The notes: generated from the letters alone by a model not told the origin. DNA of 64,000 bases from Allodiplogaster sudhausi (GCA_945643635.1 CALZFC010000019.1:1508501-1572500), one strand, 5' to 3'; counted from the first letter of the stretch, positions 49,083 to 60,390 are shown. Numbers and translations are program-made.

Positions 49083-49455
49083 ATGTCGATGTGGCTTCTC
49101 AGCTTTCCATTGATTTTAATCATCTTACAGGCGCCGGACAAGTTACAGTGCGACGGGGCGGTGAGAGAACTTTTCTATTCTTCTTCCCACATTTATTTCT
49201 GTTTTTTTTTCAATTTGGGAATTTTTTAAGCTGAATACAACGTCAGACCGGTTTCAACCTTACTTTAATTTAATTTATTTCCTAATAATGTTATCATGAA
49301 CAAAATTAAATACAAAACGCTTTTTTTTAGATGGAGTCGCTGATGGCAGCGCGCCATTCAAAGTTCCGAGAAGATGAAGATCGGAAACAAGCCAAGGCCG
49401 TATCAGATCGGCCCTCCCTTGTCACCTTTGAGAACGTTCGGTTCTTGCACGCTCC

Positions 49456-49498
<43 letters not shown>

Positions 49499-49716
49499 AC
49501 TCTGTCTCTCTCTATTTTTATTTAAGATTTTTCTCATTTCCTAGAAAATAACTTGACCTTAAACGAAAGTTCGATCCGTCTACCGTTTAGCCAGAAGACG
49601 TGTTCGTGCGGACTAAGCGAGGGCCTTTCGCAGAAATGGTAATCAACGGAGTAAACTGGATTTTGAAAGTTCTTTCTGACTTTGTTGCCATGGTTGTCAG
49701 CAGTTTTCCCATATAA
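49083..49716 (+). CDS. Small secreted peptide gene 4, paralogue of nested gene 2
   Basis: Three phase-0 exons: 49083-49160 (26 codons, signal WLLSFPLILIILQ), 49331-49435 (35 codons, charged pro-region starting MESLMAARHSKFRED), 49591-49716 (41 residues plus stop); 102 residues. The last exon carries RTKR followed by a peptide starting GPFAEMVINGVNWILKV and ending SSFPI. Aligned with gene 2 after its RERR: Gly, Glu, Val, Gly, Trp, Val and Phe fall at the same positions and both end Pro-aromatic/aliphatic, so they are one family. It is not nested here; it sits between the EED-like and transporter genes. An in-frame ATG at 49050 would lengthen the N-terminus. The acceptor of exon 3 (CGTTTAG) and the phases fit well. 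A CT run (49459-49512) lies in intron 2. Function is inferred only from precursor layout. Confidence 0.7.
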
Positions 49717-50094
49717 TTCAACCTCGTGTTGCTGCTTCTGATAAACACTTTTCTGTGCCACGTTCACTGATCAAAGATTTCCAGGCAATTTTTTATAAGT
49801 ATCATGATAGAAATTTCTGAAGAAAACTATTGACGACTAAATATAAAATATAATGTAAAATAAACTATTACAATATTAATTGCAAACCCTGAGAATCACG
49901 ATAAACCAGTTTCGACCTTGTAATATCACAGCAAGCTTAAAAATAAACTGAGAAATACTACAACCGTTTTAGAAGATATGTACATACATTTAGATGTGAT
50001 TTGAAGATCCAGAAAGCGAGTTTCAAATACAAATAATTCCGTCATTCCATGGACACCAATGAGAAGATCTCTTTGATTGGACTACTCATTTTCC
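49717..50094. other. Convergent intergenic sequence
   Basis: AT-rich sequence between the peptide gene and the end of the transporter gene. Several AATAAA-like strings occur on the plus strand, for example near 49938. Nothing else was seen. Confidence 0.5.
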
Positions 50095-51697
50095 TCAGAC
50101 GATGAGTGGTGCGCGGTCGTCTCCTCCGATATCCTCCGCGTCATCTGAGCCAACGGCCGTGTTCGAGAGACTTCTCTCATCGTCGGGCACTGCCTGGCTG
50201 CCAGGGATGGCTCTGACATGGTGACTCCTCTCCAGTCCGAATCTTCTCTCGTCTGCCGGCCCTCCCATTAAGAGCATCTCATCGTCATTCCCTTCAAGGT
50301 TGCCATGTCTGGCTGGTTGTCGCTCGTCGTCCTCTCCCTCCTCCTTCTCCATTGCCTCTTGTCTCTGCTGAAGCTCAGCGTCAAGTCTCCACTGCGGTAG
50401 CATCAAGCAGTGGATCGTGCTGAAGGGGGTGGAGTGTGTATTTATGGGCATGCAAAGTAGTCTAGAACTAACAGTTGCCCGCAGGCAATGAGTAGCTGGA
50501 GGGCCGCGCTAACGAGGAAAACAAAGCCCGCCCAGAAAGAGAGCGACCAGTCGTAGATATTGTTGAAGATGAGCGATTGGAGAATTGGCGCGATTGAGAT
50601 TACGAGAGAAGCCAGCTCAAGAGTCATCTTTTACTATTGGACAACCCTTCTAAACTTATACAGTACTCAACTTTCACTTTTCTTCGGAACCATCGTGATT
50701 GTTTAAGAAGAGTTCTAGACAGTCTCGAGATGAATTAGAGATCAATAATCGCTTACCGTGAAGAGTCGTGCCGTCTCCTCCTTGCGCACCATGCGCGGCA
50801 GGAAGGTACGGTAGGCGGGAGTGATTCCTCCCACCAAGAGAGTCAGGCATGTCGCTGCAATTCACTGCTTTTTAGTGTGGATATCTCAAAAGAGAGGAAG
50901 TCTTAGACAAACCCGCAACAATCATCTCGTTAGTCGTAGAGACTGAAATGACTGCAGAAGAGACGGCAGAGGCAGTCATACCGACAATGATGAGTAGAGA
51001 GTCCTTTCCGAGGAGACGAAGACGGGGAAGGAGGAGAACGCCGACGAAGCCACCGACCGTCATGCAGATGTCTGGCAAGACAAGTGGTTATTATATATGA
51101 TGAGAAATTATTATTATAAATGACGGGACAGTAATATGGAAAAAGTGAAGATCTTACTAATATATATCTTATGGTTACCTACAAATAAAAATAAGTAATG
51201 CCTTTCCTTTGAACAGCCCCCGCAAGCCCACCTGTGAAGTTAGAAAAACCATGCCTGGTAGAGTCACTGACTCCGAAATGTTGCGAGCGAGCTGAACATG
51301 CGGTCGCTGAATGCGAAGGGCCGTCGCTTGAGCAGCAAGAAGAGGAGTTGGCCGTCCTGAGCGAGGAACTCGGCGAAGAAGAAGAAGATCGACAGATTCA
51401 GACACAGACGAGTGTGGCCCGGACGATGCTCGCGCAGCACCTGGCGAGGGTTACAGATTGTAGCAGAGGGCAATTTGGTTTTTGTTAAGCATCAAGAAAC
51501 CTGAAAGATGTCGGATGCTTGCTGACTGATGGATCCAAGGCACGAGGGCGCATGGATGCGTGAAGGGCTCTCGGCACTCGCATCGGCGTCCGTCAGATAC
51601 ACCGATTCTGCTCCTGCCGAGAACTTATACTAATATATATGTATATTTATGCATATACATACATATATACATTATCTTTTATTATTATTACTATTAC

Positions 51698-51737
<40 letters not shown>

Positions 51738-51992
51738 GTTTTTATTGTTATTATTATTAATTAAAATGAACGATAATAATGACGAGAAGAAGTAAGAAGG
51801 CTCGCCTTGGTGATGGAAGAGCTCCTTCGCTGGTCGATGCGACTCTCGCAGGAAGAGCAGCACGTACATGAACGTGGCCATGATCAGACCGAGATCTGCA
51901 AGTCATTTCATTCATTGTAGACTTCCATTTAAAAAAAATTCTCCCCTTCTCTTGTTATCTTCTCACTCTCATTATCATTTCGCCCTTTCTCA

Positions 51993-52030
<38 letters not shown>

Positions 52031-55000
52031 CTCTCTCTCTCTTTTTTTCTTTCCCTCTCACCCTCTATTACTTTCTATTTCTCTTTCTCTTTTTTATCAG
52101 AGAGCTGGATAGAAATGAATTCTCTTCCATGTACTAACTGCACGCGGCAGCTGTGAAGTATGCCTGAGTGTGCCGCTCGATGGAGTCGACAGCGGGCACT
52201 GAGATCATCGACACGAAAAGTGAGCCGAGCGTAGAACCAATCGCCTGAGACATACCGTAATCCTTATCAAGAAACACACTAGAATGGTAGACTACGCTCT
52301 GCTCTTCGTACCTGCATCGCCGCGCCTATCGCAATTCTAATCGGAATCTCCGATCTTCCCTGAAAGGATAGAAAGAAAATTAACTGATATATCACATATC
52401 CTCGGATATAAGTTGACAAAGAGGTTAAGCGGAGAGCCTCAGAGGGTGTTCCTTTTCTCAAAAGGGAATGAAGTGAATGACCAACCGGCCGCATCTGACT
52501 TCTCGAATCATCAGTGAGAACGGCGAGAAGGCCCGTGAAAAGCGCCGGAATCCCACCAGTCAAGCCCATCAGAATCTTTCATCAAAGAGTATTTGTCTGC
52601 GGCACAGTGGATGTCTTGCTTAACTATGAATGCATTCCGAGATATCTTCTACCTCAGCTGCAAAATTCCATCTGTAGATCGAAATGTTCTCGTAAGTGCA
52701 AGTCGCGAGAAGTTGCATTGTTAGATACAGTGAAAAGCCAAAGAGACCAAACATCAGAGGGCGGCGTCGGCCTGTCCGAAGGATAAAAAGTTGTTGCAAA
52801 CTTTTTTTTAACTATGTACGTACAGTCCCGCTCAACATTGTTGGGTCCGGTAATAATAGTATTAATAGTATTAATATAAATAATACAAACTGGAATAGCG
52901 CGCTGAATACGCATTTTCGTGTCATTTCGCGTAGGAGTTTACATATTTCGACCATGGAGATTACGACTGTGAAGACCGTTTTCAAAAATATTCTGAAATG
53001 GCTGAGAACTCATAATATTGCATTTAATTTGGCCGCGTTTGGGTTCCAAACGGGCTGGCTTCAACTCCTGGACTACAAAGTGCAAAATAATGTGAAATTT
53101 TCAGAGCACTTCTTACCTTTTTTGAGTTTCTTGTTTTATTTCTCTTGAGTTTCTCATTTCGTTTATGTATAAACGACGAAAAAAAAGCTTTAAAAAAATT
53201 TTTGTACTTGCAAAAATCTGTTCTCAAAAGGGTATCGAACCGAGACCTCGCGATTGCCGGTCAAAGACTTACCAATACTCTACAGACGGTACAAACAGAT
53301 CTGATGATACCATTCTTTGGACAGCGTCGATTGCTCACAAAGGAAACGTTGATTCTGAACACTCTGTTTCCTACTTTAGTGGGAAACAGAGAGAGAGGGA
53401 GAGAGAGAGAGAGAGAGAGAGAGGCGAAAGAAGGTGCAGCGTCGGCTACATCTACTCTGCGTCACCGTTTCAAGGCTGAAGCTGCGTTATGTCCTTAGAC
53501 CAACGATTTTTTTCTCATTGTCAGCTAACAGCACCTGCACCTTCTTTCACCTCTCTCTCTCGCCCTCTCTCTATCTCTTTCTCTCTCCCGCTCTATATTT
53601 CTCTCTCCACCGGTCTATCTTTCACTTTCTCCCTCTCTCCGTCTTTCTCGTTCTCTCGCATTCCCTCCTTCTCTTCTCTCTTTCGCTCACTCTGTTTCCC
53701 ACTAAAGTAGGAAACAGAGTGTTCAGAATCGACGTTTCCTTTGTGAGCAATCGACGCTGTCCAAAGAAAGGTATCATCAGATTGGTTTGTGCTCTCTGTA
53801 GAGTATTGGTAAGTCTTTGACCGGCAATCTCGAGGTCTCGGTTCGATACCCTTTTGAGAACAGATTTTTGCAAGCACGAAACATTTTTTTTTGCTTTTTT
53901 TCGTCGTTTGTACATAAACAAAATGAGAAACTCAAACGAAATAAAACAAGAAACTCAAAAAAGGCAAGAAGTGCTCTAAAAATTTCACGTTATTTTGCAC
54001 TTTGTAGTCCAGGAGTTGAAGCCAGCCCTTTTGGAACCCAAACACGGCCAAGTTAAATGCAATATTATGCGATCTCGGCCATTTCAGCATATTTTTGAAA
54101 ACGGTCTTCACAGTCGTAATCTCCATGGTCGAAATAGGTAAACTCCTACGCGAAATGGCACGAAAGCGCGCTATTCCAGTTTGTATTATTTATATTAATA
54201 CTATTAATACTATTAATACCGGACCCAACAATGTTGAGCGGGACTGTACATACATGCGTGCTATGTATGTTCCTTTTCAATATTGCAAATATAATGTACA
54301 TGAAAGAGTTGAATACCCGAACGGTCGGACCAGTTGCCGATGACAGGAGCGATGATGAGAGTCGGTAACGTATTAGCAATCTAAGAATATATGTGCAATA
54401 TTTAAATAACGACATACATATAATTTACTCGTTATATGAGGTCGTGAAGCTTTCACGGTTCATCCATCTCGTGAATATAATAATCTTATTTGAACGAAGC
54501 TAACAATATTCGCTAGCTGAATCAATGCCTACTACATACATACATACATAAATACATAAATACTATGTCCGAATTTCAGTTGTGTTGAGACAAGGCGACA
54601 ACATAGATGGACCCCTTCTTGCCTGCAGTAATATTCGAGTGCTTGCGATGTCTCTCTCGACGTAGTCATTGAATTCCGTGTAGTTCTTGCCAGTGAGAAG
54701 AGCGCAGACGGACGTGGCATTCGCTTGTGGACCCTGTTCATCTTGCAAACTGTTAAGAAATTATGTTTGTGAACAGTATTAACACTTAAAATATGAACAT
54801 AGCATGTTGCTGGATCTTGCTTTATTTTTCGAGAGCTTTAAAAGGGAAAAATGATGACTTGAACTGACGAAGAATTGATCGGCGAGTTCAACGCAGCGTG
54901 CCCAGTAAGCGAAGAGAGAAGCACTCGTCTGCATCACTCCCAGCACAAAGGCTACCAGAAACATCGCCGGCTCTACGTTGATGCATCTGCCAAGGGACAG

Positions 55001-55351
55001 GGGGTGAGGGTGAGAGGAATTCTTATCACCATTACAATAACAATATCTCTTCACCTTATTATTATCCGAATTTTGTTTATTCTTTCGTCCTTTGCCTCTT
55101 TTTCTCTAAGATTAGACCTTATTGTTAGCTTGAAGCGCGCGGTGCGATACTCTTGACGCAGAGCTACGAGGAGATGACGAGCCATGCTTACTGCTTCAAA
55201 CTATGCTAACAAATGAAGTTTTACTATGTAACGAGCTAAACTATTCCTGCATAGAAAATATTGAGAAAGATTGAAAGAGGATAAATAAATGCCAAATGGA
55301 AATCGGAGAAATGACCGTCGGGAAAACGGACTAAGGAGGACGAAGAGAGAG

Positions 55352-55397
<46 letters not shown>

Positions 55398-55617
55398 ACT
55401 GGAAGGAAGGGGAAAGAGAGAGAGAGAGAGAGAGAGAGAATAACTGAAAGGAAGGGGAAAGTGGGGAGAGAGAGAACTAGTAAAGCAGCATAGCAAAGTA
55501 ACGTGGATTACACTGATGGCAAGAGATGCATACTTTGCATTCCCATGCACGCCAGATGCACATTTCTGCCTAGTCTTCCATCTTTCTCCGCTTATTTCAC
55601 TCTCTCTCACTCACTCA

Positions 55618-55655
<38 letters not shown>

Positions 55656-56566
55656 TCTTTCTTTGTCTGCATATCTCTGCCTCTCGCTCCCTCCTAGCTT
55701 CTCTCGATGTTCTTTCCCATTTCCTTGTCTATTGCCTTGTGCTTTCCTCATGTTTTCGTTATGTTCCTTTCTCCTTCTCCGCTTATCCCTCCTCGTTACA
55801 TCACTTATCCGAGCATCGTTGTATCGAATAGGTATGAAAGGCAAACACTTCCTCATTTCTCTGTTTCTTTCTCCTGTCCATCCTACACATTTCAAGGGAA
55901 TCTGTCTATCCTCTTCTGTACACTTCTCCATTAATTGTCCGTGTTCTACATATGTTAATCCCTCAAGCCTTTACCTGTTCTCTTTCTAGTCTCTGTTCAT
56001 ATCACTTGGTACTTCAAATATTTACTCTACTTTCGAAATTGTTGCGTAAATAAGAAATTGTTAGATTACTAAGCTTTTCTTTCAAATCTCTATCCCCGTC
56101 CCGAACACATTTTCTCTTTCTCTTTTTACTCGTTAACAGTTAACCACTGTCTCTCTACTTCTCTTCCTTCTTTTCTAACCTTGGCTTCTCCCCCTCGTTC
56201 TCATCGCCGGTGAAATCCGAACGATCCGTCCCCAGACGGCTTCGCTGAGTTCGTCGGTCGCCCAGGATTCGGTGGAAGAAGCCGCGGTCCGCAGTCTTGA
56301 ATTAGTTAGGGGTGTATCCAAAGGACCCAAGGACATAGAATTTGAGAAGGAGAGAGTCGGAAGGTGATAGAGAGCGAATAAATACAAGAAGGTGATTTAT
56401 TAAAGAGAGAGAGAGGAAAATAAAACTAAAGAGTGCGAGAAAGTAGAACGAATAAAAGACATGGAATTCTTACCGAAGGCCGCGACGCATAGCTAACTAC
56501 GCTCATGGAGATCTCCGAGTCGATTGTGACTGCCTCCAGTCGCCGTGCTGCTTCCTCTTCTGTCAT
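50095..56566 (-). CDS. SLC46-type major facilitator transporter
   Basis: Sixteen exons (minus): 56566-56474, 56295-56180, 54986-54865, 54741-54623, 54380-54317, 52771-52653, 52575-52486, 52359-52312, 52244-52139, 51895-51806, 51613-51501, 51440-51272, 51071-50913, 50854-50757, 50627-50473, 50419-50095; 661 residues. SLC46 proteins are proton-coupled carriers (folate, muropeptides and other solutes) in plasma or lysosomal membranes; the substrate here is unknown. Seen: a cytosolic N-terminus, first membrane segment NVEPAMFLVAFVLGVMQ, glycosylatable loop QANATSVC, then IANTLPTLIIAPVIGNWSDR-SGRRRPLM (the family G-x-W-S-D-R-x-G-R-R motif), a second half with LCLNLSIFFFFAEF and TPAYRTFLPRMVRKEE, and a long acidic C-terminal tail ending APLIV. 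It is longer than the usual 450-550 residues because of the tails and central loop. Introns 4 and 10 are GC-AG. Confidence 0.88.
51614..51805 (-). other. GC-AG intron in the transporter gene (intron 10)
   Basis: The join CAAG|GCGAGC to CGGCAG|GAGCAG keeps the frame; no GT donor does. Confidence 0.75.
51678..51760. repeat. (TTA)n microsatellite
   Basis: Twenty or more TTA units with a few interruptions, in transporter intron 10. Confidence 0.9.
52823..54246. mobile_element. 1.4-kb foldback element with TA-flanked CAGT ends and tRNA-like segments
   Basis: The left end TA|CAGTCCCGCTCAACATTG and right end CAATGTTGAGCGGACTG|TA are inverted. The arms (about 52823-53390 and 53690-54246) pair over some 560 bases with scattered differences, around a 300-base loop that contains GA and CT runs. 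Inside each arm, inverted, lies a segment with GGTTCGATACC (a perfect match to the pol III B-box consensus GGTTCGANNCC), preceded by an A-box-like TAGAGTATTGG. No transposase frame was found. It lies in transporter intron 5, between exons 54380-54317 and 52771-52653. Confidence 0.88.
53797..53870 (+). other. tRNA-like segment inside the foldback element
   Basis: GTAGAGTATTGGTAAG, then CCGGCAATCTCGAGGTC, then GGTTCGATACCC follow the order of D-arm, anticodon region and T-arm of a tRNA. A complete acceptor stem was not found, so it looks like a tRNA-derived (SINE-like) relic. A near-identical inverted copy lies at about 53220-53293. Confidence 0.55.
54381..54622 (-). other. GC-AG intron in the transporter gene (intron 4)
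   Basis: The donor CTGCAG|GCAAGA and acceptor TTCTTAG join RILLQ to IANTLPTL in frame. CAG|GCAAG is the classic GC-donor context. Confidence 0.8.
55340..55700. repeat. GA runs followed by CT run in transporter intron 2
   Basis: Two GA runs (about 55347-55394 and 55414-55440) separated by a repeated AATAACTGGAAGGAAGGGGA-like unit, then a CT run at about 55600-55655. The intron spans 54987-56179 and no exon was found in it. Confidence 0.85.
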
Positions 56567-57139
56567 CTCAAACAACTCAATCAAACTGGTCAGTCATTTT
56601 AATGGAATAAAACTCTTTTTATGAAATTTCAACATGGATTTGAACAACCGGTTTATTAAAATAGAACCTGGCCATTCTCGTGGCTATGCTCAAGCCGATC
56701 CATTCTGCCTCAACGAGTTCTTCTCTGCCGCTCAATTCGACTCGGCTCGCAGATAAAGCGGCATCCCGAGAAAAAGGAAGAGAAAAAGAATATCTGCGAA
56801 CTGTGAAGTCGGCCGCGTCAACAGAACAAGAGCCCTTTCTCTTCGGTGCTCAGCGAGTGCAAGTGTGTAAGCATACAAATGCACTCCTTTCACTTCCTCC
56901 CGCACTCAATATGCCACATACTATTTATACAACAGAGACAGATATCGTGTTGATGAAAAAGAAAAATATGAAGCATAAAGTTCAGAGATTAATACGTATG
57001 TATGTATAGCTTCTTTTCTGTACATATGTATGTACATACATATACATACGTACAAATATGTATATTTGGAAAACGTATTTTATGGTCGTGCACACATTGT
57101 AGATAAACTGAAGCAAATGGCGATTGGCGAAGAATAAGA

Positions 57140-57372
57140 TTACTTTGGGGCTTTACTCAGCCACATGACAAAGTTGATAAGCGAAATCGCAAGGAGACGA
57201 ATCAGAGTCTTCAGAAAGAGAAAACGATAGAAGATCCATTTCAAGAATGATAAGAAGAAGCTGGCCACTCTTCCATGAAAAGAGGGGAGAAAAAAAATCA
57301 ATGGAGTAGAAGTGAAACAGGCAACCGCCCGTGTATCCAAGTGATGTCTGTGTATGCTCAGCCTGCGGTGAC
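57140..57372 (-). CDS. Candidate exons of a further small hydrophobic/basic peptide gene
   Basis: A minus-strand open piece starting after an acceptor at about 57277 encodes about 45 residues (ASFFLSFLKWIFYRF, INFVMWLSKAPK, stop at 57140). An upstream piece after a CCGCAG acceptor (about 57363) starts AEHTQTSLGYTG, like the A-initial second exons of the nested peptide genes, and can be joined in phase. The Lys-Trp-Ile-Phe block recalls Arg-Trp-Leu-Phe and Asn-Trp-Ile-Leu of peptides 2 and 4. No signal-peptide exon was found, so the call is weak. Confidence 0.28.
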
Positions 57373-57843
57373 AGAAACTCACAAACAAATGCATCGATGG
57401 CATAAGATGAACGAGTGCAAAGTTTTTTTTTCTTCATCTCTGGATCCTTATTAAGGGAAGGGACTACTTTGTCGACTTTTGGCAATGAATCTTAAAAAAA
57501 TTATATTCTACACAGTGGATTCTGAATATCATTGCCTTGCATTATTTGAGCTAACGGAATCGTGTATACTAACAATTGAGAAGGTGAGGATGAGGTTGTT
57601 TTCATGTTCAACGCTACACGAAATACCAGACGAGGCGCCCGAAAGGCTCACGAAACAGTGCAAGGACATGTTGACCTGGTCGACCGCATAGCAACCACCA
57701 CTTACATACATTCTCTTCTCTCTTTCTCTTCTCTCTCTCTTTCTCTTCTCTCTCTTTCCTACGCTCTCTACAAACCTTTATATCACTTTCTGCATAGCTC
57801 TGTGACTACTTTGTGTTTGAGTAGTTTATGTCCTAGCGAGTCA

Positions 57844-57891
<48 letters not shown>

Positions 57892-58119
57892 CCTATCTCT
57901 CATTCTCACGTGATGTCTCATCCTGCAAGTGATGTCTCGTCTGCTTCTCTCCACTGTGTATTTTTCAGTCAGCTGATTTCATTCTTTAACACTTTCCTTG
58001 TGTGCTCTCTCACAATTCATGCACTTTCGTGTAATCTCTCGTTCTCCACCCTTGGTAAAAGTCATCAATTCTCTAACAATATGTATGAATTTTTTTGTTG
58101 TTTTTAGATTCTCAACATT

Positions 58120-58476
58120 TCACAATAAGGAAAATTTTGCTGGTTTATGGATTGATAAATAGAGTTCACAAAGTATTTCTTTGAACTTTTTATATTCTTC
58201 CATTAAAATCCGTGTGTTATAACTAAGAAGTGCGCCGTAGCCAGATGTTTGATAAACTCCAAAACCGCAAGCCATCATTCGGAAAACTGACCTATTATTT
58301 GCTGAGAATTCGGAGCGCAAACTGCTAAATGACGAAACTGTCGTGAAAGATACTTGAAAATTTCTTGGTTGACTGGTAGCTAACGCGATAATTTGTTGCA
58401 GACTCCAACCGGTTTCACGTCTTGGTTTTCTAACTATAGCAATGATGTAAGCAAATAACGATTTAGTTGACTTCAT
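58120..58476 (-). CDS. Unassigned 118-codon open frame
   Basis: A single frame starting MKSTKSLFAYIIAIVRK with mixed composition and a normal stop. The N-terminus could be a short signal or anchor. No family recognised; it may be chance, since the stretch is AT-rich and lacks support from splice or poly(A) signals. Confidence 0.22.
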   Translation of the reverse strand: MKSTKSLFAYIIAIVRKPRRETGWSLQQIIALATSQPRNFQVSFTTVSSFSSLRSEFSANNRSVFRMMACGFGVYQTSGYGALLSYNTRILMEEYKKFKEILCELYLSIHKPAKFSLL

Positions 58477-58523
58477 AGCAAGCGGATCAAAACAACCGTT
58501 CTGATACGGTAAGATAAGAGCAC

Positions 58524-58529
58524 TTTATT
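58524..58529 (-). terminator. Poly(A) signal of the TIL inhibitor gene
   Basis: TTTATT on the plus strand (AATAAA on minus), 17 bases after the stop. Confidence 0.7.
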
Positions 58530-58545
58530 GGCATTCTGCGAAAGA

Positions 58546-59918
58546 TCATGGGCATTTTAGCATTGAGGTGAGGAATCCTGAGATTGAAAGAAATAGGGAA
58601 TATTGTCGCTGAAATTTTTTACAAAAATGTACATGCGCCCTGGCGCTGTGACGGAGCTTGGAATGGGAAGCAAAGCATTCAAGAATGCTCGATTGGAAAG
58701 GGGAAGAAGCTAAGCATCCAAGAATGCTTGGTGCTCCAGCGCCCCATTTAAATCGATTGATTGCCCACGAAGTCCTGAAAAGCACTTTAAATTGGACGAG
58801 AACAATAGGGTTGGCGTAGATGAAATCGTGAGGATCTAGGCAAGAAAGCAACAGGAGCAATGAAGTAGCTGAGATATTCGCTGACGAAAGAAACAAGCTG
58901 TGGAACTTGAATACTCGTTTAATGGAATCAACCTTCGCTTCCGACGGCATTCATGAGATCGCCCTGCCCTGGCACCAGACTCTCCTTGCCGCGTCCGATT
59001 GTGTCAGAGTAGTGGCCAGTGTTGTCGCCCGAGCTGAAGAGCACTTTTATCTTACTCAGAATTAACTTCAAGGTAGTACAGCCTTTGAACGAAGAATGGA
59101 AGCGTTATTAGAAAAAAAATTAAAATGAGGCCACCAGATTTCATTTTACAACAATTCCGATATATAAACTCCTCATGAATAACAATAGAATATTTGTGTG
59201 TGTAAATACACATGTATAAGCAGATATGTACATAGCTTTGCACATTCCTGCATATTGTTATGTTCCGGTTCTCGTTATGAGTATGTAGATTATGGATGTG
59301 AGACCACCACAGGCATTGTGTTATTAAGGCAAAACATGAGAATCAATCACTTCTCCCTTGATGAAATGCCTCCCGTGTTGAATGTTGTAGTATAGTGTCA
59401 CTCTCACCTGATGACGTGGGCGTCCTTGCGGAGTCCCTTGTATGGGTCTTGGGAGTAGATGGAAGGCCCTGGGCACTCCTCCTTCCGGATGCAGTGGCCA
59501 TGCTTCGACCGAACGAACCCCCTCGATGCTTGGCATTCGCAGCGCTCGCCGCGGCAACGCTTCTCACAGTCCGGCTGCATTAATTAATTTGATTATTAAC
59601 TTACGATGAAACAAATTGATCGCCGAGATTAAGATTAAATAACATGAGTTAGAATATTGTGCATACAACAATCGGCTTGCTGCAAGTTCCCTCGCAGTGG
59701 CCGCAAGTCACGAAGACTTCGTTGTCCTGGCAGTCCGCCTGGCTTCTATCAGCCACACACAACGAAGTCCCCTGCAGACAGCTTTTGTTTATCATTAAAA
59801 TGCTCAACATCATCAACAGTAAAGTATAAAAAGGAGATGATAAAAAAGTTCGGAAGAAATATAGAAAAAGAGGACTGACTATGACAAGAAGGACGACGAG
59901 AACAAAGAAGCTTTCCAT
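58546..59918 (-). CDS. Secreted TIL-domain (trypsin-inhibitor-like) serine protease inhibitor
   Basis: Five exons (minus): 59918-59880, 59771-59670, 59574-59408, 59033-58933, 58577-58546; 146 residues. Exon 1 is a hydrophobic signal start (MESFFVLVVLLVI). Exons 2 and 3 encode a ten-cysteine TIL domain: DCQDNEVFVTCGHCEGTCSK, then PDCEKRCRGERCECQ, GFVRSKHGHCIRKEEC. TIL inhibitors block serine proteases by a canonical loop between the fifth and sixth cysteines; here that loop is short (SKPIPD), so the P1 residue is uncertain. The CGxCEGTC spacing is common in nematode members (family knowledge). After the domain comes an unusual 60-residue tail rich in Gly, Ser and Asp that ends FLTSMLKCP, with a lone cysteine that could make a disulfide-linked dimer. 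The ATG at 59918 is the only good start. Confidence 0.87.
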
Positions 59919-60110
59919 TGAAGACTGCTTTCTGAATCTTTGGGAGAGCCGAATAAATAGGCTGATGGTCTAGCAGCCCTTTCAATGGCAGAGAATGTTC
60001 ACTTTTCTCTTTTTCCAATCTTATTTCCTCTGCTTCCTCTCCATCTCTCTGCTCTCTATCTTCCAGTCTCTTGCTCTCGTTCACTGCTCCCTCTCATCTC
60101 TCTCTCCCGT

Positions 60111-60148
<38 letters not shown>

Positions 60149-60342
60149 TCTTTCCATTTCTACATAAGCTGCGAACTCTCAAGTACGTTCTTTTTATGGT
60201 TTGCGGTTAAAGTAGCAATGAGGAGGAATACCAACTCTTCTGAACACTTCACTCGCTGTCCCTCTCCACCCACACCCATATTCTCTCACTAATGCTTGTA
60301 AAGTTACAAAGGAACATGAGTTCACCGAATGTCTAGTTCGCA

Positions 60343-60390
<48 letters not shown>

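Larger units (their letters stand above)
56567..58523. other. Intergenic region with candidate small-peptide exons
   Basis: It contains TATG repeats (about 56996-57065), CT runs (57710-57760, 57855-57890) and two minus-strand open frames discussed separately. No complete gene was assembled. Confidence 0.4.

Noticed and set aside
51175..51238. Possible extra transporter exon after the acceptor at about 51238.
   Set aside because: The exons on either side join in phase without it and the piece soon meets a stop.
51560..51881. Poly-Tyr and poly-Asn open frames.
   Set aside because: Translations of the (TTA)n microsatellite in a transporter intron.
53165..53498. Open frames inside the 1.4-kb element as a possible transposase.
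   Set aside because: They are short, occur on both strands as mirror copies, and show no DDE/D or helix-turn-helix features.
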